Below are positions 60,049 through 64,000 of a stretch of DNA of 64,000 nt, one piece after another. Made by a program: the position numbers and the translations under genes. The notes beneath the pieces are model-generated. The model saw nothing but the letters and a program-made list of their open reading frames with translations. It searched no databases and had not been told where the DNA came from. Origin of the DNA: JBKPNZ01 sp046732895 (GTDB lineage: Bacteria > Actinomycetota > Thermoleophilia > Solirubrobacterales > 70-9); contig JBKPNZ010000009.1 in the NCBI GenBank assembly GCA_046732895.1, positions 54,607 to 118,606 on the forward strand, in the 5' to 3' direction. How positions within the stretch are numbered: position 1 is the first letter of the stretch; each line of letters opens with the position of its first letter.

Positions 60049-61507
60049 TGGAGCCTTCCATCTGCAGCTCGATCAGGCGGTTCATCTCCACCGCGTACTC
60101 CATCGGGAGCTCCTTCGTAATCGGCTCGATGAAGCCGTTCACGATCATCTTCGACGCCTCGTCCTCGTCGATGCCGTGGGCCTGGAGGTAGAAGAGCTGG
60201 TCCTCGCCGACCTTCGAGACCGATGCCTCATGGCCCACGTTGGCGTCGTTCTCGTCGATGCGGATGGTCGGATAGGTGTCCGAGCGCGAGTCCTCATCCA
60301 GCAGGAGCGCGTCGCAGACGACCTTCGAGCGCGCCTCCGAGGCGCCCTCGGCGACCTCGAGCAGCCCGCGGTACGTCGCGCGGCCCCCGTCCTTCGAGAT
60401 CGACTTCGAGAAGACCGACGACGTCGTCTTCGGGGCGCCGTGGATGATCTTGCCGCCGGCGTCCTGGTGCTGGCCTGAGCCTGCGAACGCGATCGAGAGG
60501 ATCTCGCCGTGCGCCTTCTCGCCGAGCAGGTAGATCGAGGGGTACTTCATCGTCAGCTTCGACCCGAGGTTGCAGTCGACCCACTCCATCGTTGCGTTCT
60601 CCTGCGCGACGGCGCGCTTGGTGACGAGGTTGTAGACGTTCTGCGACCAGTTCTGGACGGTCGTGTAGCGGACCTTCGCGCCGGGCTTGGCCATGATCTC
60701 GACGACGGCGGAGTGCAGCGAATCCGTCGAGTAGACCGGGGCGGTGCAGCCCTCGATGTAGTGGACGTCTGAGCCCTCCTCGGCGATGATCAGCGTACGC
60801 TCGAACTGGCCCATGTTCTCCGTGTTGATGCGGAAGTAGGCCTGGAGCGGCATCTCGACCTTGACTCCCTTGGGCACGTAGACGAAGGAGCCGCCGGACC
60901 AGACCGCCGAGTTCAGCGCGGCGAGCTTGTTGTCGTTCGGCGGGATGATCGTCGCCCAGTACTCGCGCACGAGGTCCTCGTGCTCGCGAAGCGCCGTGTC
61001 CATGTCGGTGAAGATCACGCCCTGCGCTTCGAGCTTCTCGTTCACCTGGTGGTAGACGACCTCTGACTCGTACTGGGCGCCGACGCCGGCGAGGAACTTG
61101 CGCTCGGCCTCAGGGATCCCGAGCCGGTCGAAGGTGTTCTTGATGTCCTCGGGGACCTCGCTCCAATCGCGGCTGTTGCGGTCGGACGCGCGGACGAAGT
61201 AGTGGATGTCATCGAAGTCGATCTGCCCGAGGTTGCCGCCCCAGGTGGGGGTGGGGCGGTTCATGAAGTGCTCGAGAGCCTTCAGGCGGAAGTCGCGCAT
61301 CCACCGAGGCTCCGACTTGTACTCGGAGATCGACTCGACGACCTCGCGCGACAGTCCCTTCGGCGCCTTGTAGGCGTAGCCGGTCTCGGGATCGTGGAAG
61401 CCGAACTTCTCCTTGTAGTCGGAGCCGATCCCCTTGAGAGCGCTCTCGGCCTCGGTCAGCTGCTTACCGGAGGGCTGGGGCTTCGTCGTGGTGTCAGGCG
61501 TGGCCAT
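60041..61507 (-). CDS. sufB: Fe-S cluster assembly scaffold subunit SufB
   Basis: The 488-residue SufB has RWMRDFRLKALEHFMNRPTP, SAVWSGGSFVYVPKGV, EGCTAPVYSTDSLHSAVVE (scaffold Cys), GSGQHQDAGGKIIHGAPKTTS and DENDANVGHEASVSKVGEDQL. ATG 61507 with TAGGAG upstream. It forms with SufD (and SufC elsewhere) the scaffold on which Fe-S clusters are built. It lies 8 bp after the Rieske gene. Confidence 0.96.
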   Translation of the reverse strand: MATPDTTTKPQPSGKQLTEAESALKGIGSDYKEKFGFHDPETGYAYKAPKGLSREVVESISEYKSEPRWMRDFRLKALEHFMNRPTPTWGGNLGQIDFDDIHYFVRASDRNSRDWSEVPEDIKNTFDRLGIPEAERKFLAGVGAQYESEVVYHQVNEKLEAQGVIFTDMDTALREHEDLVREYWATIIPPNDNKLAALNSAVWSGGSFVYVPKGVKVEMPLQAYFRINTENMGQFERTLIIAEEGSDVHYIEGCTAPVYSTDSLHSAVVEIMAKPGAKVRYTTVQNWSQNVYNLVTKRAVAQENATMEWVDCNLGSKLTMKYPSIYLLGEKAHGEILSIAFAGSGQHQDAGGKIIHGAPKTTSSVFSKSISKDGGRATYRGLLEVAEGASEARSKVVCDALLLDEDSRSDTYPTIRIDENDANVGHEASVSKVGEDQLFYLQAHGIDEDEASKMIVNGFIEPITKELPMEYAVEMNRLIELQMEGSIG

Positions 61508-61515
61508 CTGGGCTC

Positions 61516-61845
61516 CTAAAGGTCGAGCTTCACTTCGCCGTTGTCGACGCGGACTTCGAACGTCTCCACCGGTCGGTAGGCCGGAAGGGTCCTCGGACGC
61601 CCGCTTCGAAGGTCGAAGAGGGATCCGTGACGCGGGCACTCCACTGTACAGGCGGCGGCGTCGAACTCACCCTCGGCGAGCGGGCCGTCGTCGTGCGAGC
61701 AGCGATCCTCGATCGCGACGAGCTCGCCGCCGACGCAATGGAAGACGCCGATCTTGCGGCCGTCGGTCTCGACCAGACGCATCTCGCCCTCGGCGAGCTC
61801 GTCGACGGGGCAGACGGTGAGGGTTGTGGCTGTGCCTTCGCTCAA
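61516..61845 (-). CDS. Rieske [2Fe-2S] ferredoxin-type protein of the suf operon
   Basis: The 109-residue protein carries the Rieske ligands C49-x-H51 (DRCSHDDGPL) and C70-x2-H73 (ECPRHGSLF). It resembles small ferredoxin subunits of non-heme dioxygenases that occur in actinobacterial suf operons, where they may donate electrons. The start TTG 61845 is provisional. First gene of the Rieske-sufB-sufD unit. Confidence 0.88.
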   Translation of the reverse strand: MSEGTATTLTVCPVDELAEGEMRLVETDGRKIGVFHCVGGELVAIEDRCSHDDGPLAEGEFDAAACTVECPRHGSLFDLRSGRPRTLPAYRPVETFEVRVDNGEVKLDL

Positions 61846-61935
61846 GTGCTTCTCGTCACGTTATTCCTACCTGCGGACTCGGATTTTAGCGAGCGCGCGG
61901 GCGCGACTCCACGCGGGTCGTCGGGGCTCGAGAAG

Positions 61936-61984
61936 TGTGAGCAAGATGTGAGCATTTCATTAGCGAAGTGTGAGCGAGATCACA
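61936..61984. promoter_or_regulatory. Helically phased TGTGAGC repeats in the suf/rpf divergent gap
   Basis: TGTGAGC begins at 61936, 61947 and 61969, offsets of 11 and 22 bp, and an inverted partial copy (ATCACAG) ends at 61984. The sites lie about 90-140 bp upstream of the Rieske gene. This is a likely operator array for the suf operon, the rpf-like gene, or both. Confidence 0.45.
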
Positions 61985-62088
61985 GTTCTTTCCAGGATCG
62001 ATGGGTACACATGCCGGGTCCGAAGGATCGAATGCATGTTCGCATCGGGCCGGGCGGCCGCCCTGCGGCGGCTCTTTGCTCCCCGGTG

Positions 62089-62129
62089 CGCGGTCGGTTC
62101 TGACGCAAGCGACCCACCAAGGAGGTGGA
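62089..62129 (+). promoter_or_regulatory. Structured end of the long rpf-like leader
   Basis: GGTCG and CGACC (about 62092-62116) can pair, and immediately after it CCACC-AAGGA-GGTGG forms a hairpin whose loop and 3' arm hold the Shine-Dalgarno AAGGAGGTG. Folding would expose or hide the ribosome-binding site. Actinobacterial rpf genes are often under c-di-AMP (ydaO-type) riboswitches, but I cannot match that consensus here. Confidence 0.35.
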
Positions 62130-62137
62130 TCTAGTTG

Positions 62138-62686
62138 ATGCGTAACCGCATCGCCGCGATCGCGGTCGGCACGGCTCTCGTCGTCCTTCCCGCGAGCGCA
62201 ATCGGCGCCCAGCGTGAGACGAACTCACATCAGCTGGCGTCCTATGAAAAGCGATATGAGCAGCTCCGCGACCACTACGTCAAGGAGTTCGGGCTGAAGT
62301 CAGCCGGCCGCGACATCGTTCGCGACGGCTACCGCGAGCACGACGGCCACGTCCGTGAGGCAACTCAGGGCGAGGTCCAGTCATCCGCCGAGAAGATGGC
62401 GGCCGCTCTCAACCCGGCCGAGCCGACGACGACGACGACCGATACCACCGCCGCGACCACCTCGACGTACTCGAGCACCTCCAGCTCGACCGTCGCCTGT
62501 GAGTCCGGTGGCGACTATGGCGCTGTCAACCCCGCCGGCTACTACGGCGCTTACCAGTTCGACCAGTCAACCTGGGACGCCTACGCGCCGTCTGGCTATG
62601 AGGGAACGAACCCCGCCTCGGCGCCCCCGGCCGTGCAGGATGCCGCCGCGGCCAACGTGCCCTATGACGCGTGGCCGAACTGCTAG
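62138..62686 (+). CDS. Secreted Rpf-like transglycosylase (resuscitation-promoting-factor fold)
   Basis: The 182-residue protein starts with a signal peptide (NRIAAIAVGTALVVLPASAIGA), then a helical spacer with KRYEQLRDHYVKEFGL, a Thr/Ser-rich linker and a C-terminal Rpf-like domain: ACESGGDYGAVNPAGYYGAYQFDQSTWDAYAPSGYEGTNPASAPPAVQDAA. The catalytic Glu is the E of CESGG; a second Cys ends the protein, forming the usual disulphide. It would cleave peptidoglycan glycan strands. AAGGAGGTG lies 13 nt before ATG 62138. Confidence 0.88.
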   Translation: MRNRIAAIAVGTALVVLPASAIGAQRETNSHQLASYEKRYEQLRDHYVKEFGLKSAGRDIVRDGYREHDGHVREATQGEVQSSAEKMAAALNPAEPTTTTTDTTAATTSTYSSTSSSTVACESGGDYGAVNPAGYYGAYQFDQSTWDAYAPSGYEGTNPASAPPAVQDAAAANVPYDAWPNC

Positions 62687-62707
62687 TTGAGGCAACAAGT
62701 GACCCAT

Positions 62708-62742
62708 GAGCGAAGGCCTCGGTTCCGCCGGGGCCTTCGCTC
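62708..62742. terminator. Bidirectional terminator between rpf-like and HTH genes
   Basis: GAGCGAAGGCC (62708-62718) pairs perfectly over 11 bp with GGCCTTCGCTC (62732-62742), loop of 13, followed by GTTCT. It lies just after the rpf-like stop and before the convergent HTH gene end. Confidence 0.75.
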
Positions 62743-62745
62743 GTT

Positions 62746-63126
62746 CTAGGGCTCCATGCCAGGCCGTGGGTCCTTGCGGCTGTTGCGCAGGAGCGCAGAC
62801 ACGCGTTGCCGGGTGACACCGAAGTTCTTTGCGATCTGCTCCATCGTCAGGCCCTCGGCGTAGAGCGCCTCCGCCTCGGCTCGACGGACGTTCGCTCCAG
62901 AGGTGTCGAGCGCCACCGAGCTCTGTGTGAGGAGGTGCACGATGAGTGGTCCGTCCTCGCTGGCGACGAGCTCGGTGTAGGGCACATCCTTCGCCCGCAA
63001 GCGCCGGACCTGCGCGATCCGCTTCTTGATCAGGCTTGCGCGCCTTCCGTTATCGGCGAGGACTTCCTCGAGCGCCGTTAGAGCTTCGAGGAATTCGTCG
63101 TTGCTCGGGTCTGTCGTTCCAGCCAC
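62746..63126 (-). CDS. Small HTH DNA-binding protein, 126 aa
   Basis: The N-terminal helical region (NDEFLEALTALEEVLADNGR...IKKRIAQVRRLRAKDVPYTEL) leads to a C-terminal helix-turn-helix LTMEQIAKNFGVTRQRVSAL at residues 93-112 with a basic end. It resembles resolvase-type or sigma-70 region-4 HTH proteins. I chose GTG 63126 because the longer frame to 63168 runs into the palindrome array. The array lies 24 bp upstream, making autoregulation likely. Confidence 0.78.
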   Translation of the reverse strand: MAGTTDPSNDEFLEALTALEEVLADNGRRASLIKKRIAQVRRLRAKDVPYTELVASEDGPLIVHLLTQSSVALDTSGANVRRAEAEALYAEGLTMEQIAKNFGVTRQRVSALLRNSRKDPRPGMEP

Positions 63127-63150
63127 GATGATCCGAAAACTACTCTTCAG

Positions 63151-63222
63151 CAATATCCATTGCCGCAACCCCTATTGCTGCAATAGCCATTGCCGCAATA
63201 GCCATTGCCGCAACCCCTATTG
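63151..63222. repeat. Array of five 15-bp palindromic units (CAA-N6-TTG plus 3 bp)
   Basis: Units begin at 63151, 63166, 63181, 63196 and 63211; each is a 12-mer of form CAA-N6-TTG followed by CCG or CTG. Units 3 and 4 are identical (CAATAGCCATTG); units 2 and 5 are identical (CAACCCCTATTG); unit 1 is CAATATCCATTG. The array is bounded by CTACTCTT at 63140 and 63225. It lies between the divergent HTH and MpsC-like genes and is probably a multi-site operator. Confidence 0.8.
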
Positions 63223-63325
63223 CGCTACTCTTGGGATGTTGGAACTGCCGGCCAGAAGAAGTGAGCCCCGCCCAGCGTCGATAGCTTCCGGCGAGACGAC
63301 CACTCCGGGAGATCGGAGACGGCCC

Positions 63326-63745
63326 ATGGCGACCCAGTCCGGCGAATCAAGCCAGGACCTGATCCGCGACGGCAACCTGATTCGCGACGTCTCGCGGGCG
63401 ATGGTGAACCTCCTCAAGGTCTACAACGGCCGTGGCCCATCCCACGCGCGCACGTACGTCCACGAGGACCTCGTGGTCGTGGTGCTGCGTCGCACGATGA
63501 CCAAGGCGGAGCACACGCTCGCGGACGAGGGCGAGGAGGCGCTGGTGCGCCGCGTGCGGCAGGTGATGCAGCGAAAGTTCCGCGAGGATGCGAACGGGAT
63601 CGTCGAGCGGTTGACGGGGCGGCACGTCTCCGCCTTTCTCGCGGACTACGACGTCGACGAGGACATCGTCGTCCAGACGTTTGTGCTCGAGCCCCGCTCC
63701 ACCCCGATGTTGGGTCTCCGCGCGCGCGAGAACGCGCTCGCGTAA
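63326..63745 (+). CDS. DUF2294 / MpsC-like protein (second copy)
   Basis: The 139-residue protein matches the MpsC-like family: IRDVSRAMVNLLKVYNGRGPSHARTYVHEDLVVVVLRRTMTKAEHTLADEG and HVSAFLADYDVDEDIVVQTFVL. It shares YGRGP/YNGRGP, VVVLR and the TL motif with the protein at 38224-38574. The 5' gap holds the palindrome array, so the HTH protein may control it. GGGAGATCGGAGAC precedes ATG 63326. Confidence 0.82.
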   Translation: MATQSGESSQDLIRDGNLIRDVSRAMVNLLKVYNGRGPSHARTYVHEDLVVVVLRRTMTKAEHTLADEGEEALVRRVRQVMQRKFREDANGIVERLTGRHVSAFLADYDVDEDIVVQTFVLEPRSTPMLGLRARENALA

Positions 63746-64000
63746 CCGCGGATCGAAGCCTTACCAGCTTCGGGCCGATCCCGTTGGGCATCGTTACTCC
63801 GCACAATGCGCAGTAATTCACGGAGATGGCCTCTCGCATCCGCTGGAAAAGGCGGGAGTGCCTCTACCCTGGAAGTCGCCCGTCTGACGACTTCCCGACG
63901 CTTCGCGCCACCTGGGTGCGTGCCGCAACGAAGCGTCGCGGAAGGACGCGATGGTTGTTTCGCCGACTCGGGCCGTATTCCACGTTTTCCACGACCCGAC
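63746..64000. other. Terminal gap; possible start of a further gene
   Basis: No complete gene is visible. ATG 63950 has GGAAGGA 4 nt upstream and an open frame to the window end (MVVSPTRAVFHVFHDP), so a gene may start there. Two related 9-mers, TATTCCACG and TTTTCCACG, lie at about 63978-63995. Confidence 0.3.

Noticed and set aside
61985..62137. Canonical ydaO-type c-di-AMP riboswitch
   Set aside because: The conserved core sequences I know for this class could not be found by eye; only generic stems are visible, so no riboswitch feature is called.
63151..63222. Possible CRISPR-like array
   Set aside because: The units are 12-bp palindromes with 3-bp fixed spacers; no 25-40 bp repeats with unique spacers and no cas genes are present.
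63978..63995. DnaA boxes / replication origin
   Set aside because: TATTCCACG and TTTTCCACG only loosely resemble the DnaA box, there are just two, and no dnaA, dnaN or AT-rich unwinding region is present.

Overview
The window is a high-GC (roughly two-thirds G+C) actinobacterial chromosome segment. The gene families point to the class Thermoleophilia (Solirubrobacterales or relatives): a MarP-like CvpA/serine protease, an HxlR regulator, a WS/DGAT acyltransferase, a secreted Rpf-like protein, a SufB-SufD-Rieske operon, a fenitrothion-hydrolase-like membrane protein with cupredoxins, and short proteins typical of that class. GTG and TTG starts and 1-4 nt start/stop overlaps are common. I see no tRNA, rRNA, CRISPR array, recognisable insertion sequence or integrase. 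The assignment is an inference from gene content, not a phylogeny.

Layout. 0-27.9 kb is dense core-type sequence: a 3' fragment of a DUF559 gene, a sugar-nucleotide transferase with homoserine kinase, an orphan ParA with a SnoaL-like protein, a very large glutamate synthase, an MMPL transporter, a zinc-ribbon/FHA protein, a class B penicillin-binding protein, a MarP-like protease, an HxlR/SDR pair, an AddA/AddB-type helicase-nuclease operon, and FxsA and SufT-type genes.

27.9-45.8 kb is different. It starts exactly at the 3' end of the sufT-like gene. A copy of that 3' end plus its downstream flank recurs at 44.55 kb, and a shorter diverged copy lies at 45.8 kb. The interval is looser, rich in stress-type accessory genes (two lipid-kinase-family proteins, PAP2, DUF1206, GlsB/YeaQ, DUF892, a PAS-GGDEF protein, STAS and HATPase anti-sigma-type proteins, an MpsC-like protein, a secreted Asp-box protein). 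It also holds several gene relics: a carboxylate-amine ligase tail, a response-regulator head, a universal-stress-like gene with an in-frame TGA, a SnoaL head and a thioredoxin-fold fragment. I read it as an old, decayed genomic island or insertion hot spot anchored on the sufT 3' end.

45.8-54.4 kb returns to ordinary density: an AAA ATPase, a DUF4239-like membrane protein, a DMT transporter, WS/DGAT, an M28 peptidase, IspH, GNAT, a thioredoxin-fold protein without CxxC, and a TENA/PqqC-like protein.

55.0-58.9 kb is the most interesting coherent unit. A perfect CsoR-type palindrome precedes DUF4396, followed co-directionally by a membrane-anchored cupredoxin-fold protein, a four-helix membrane protein, a second anchored cupredoxin-fold protein, a fenitrothion-hydrolase-family membrane protein and a 53-residue membrane peptide. 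I propose a metal-responsive, probably copper-linked, membrane system.

58.9-64 kb holds the Rieske-sufB-sufD operon, an rpf-like gene with a long structured leader, and a small HTH regulator. The regulator is divergent from an MpsC-like gene, and an array of five 15-bp palindromic units lies between them.
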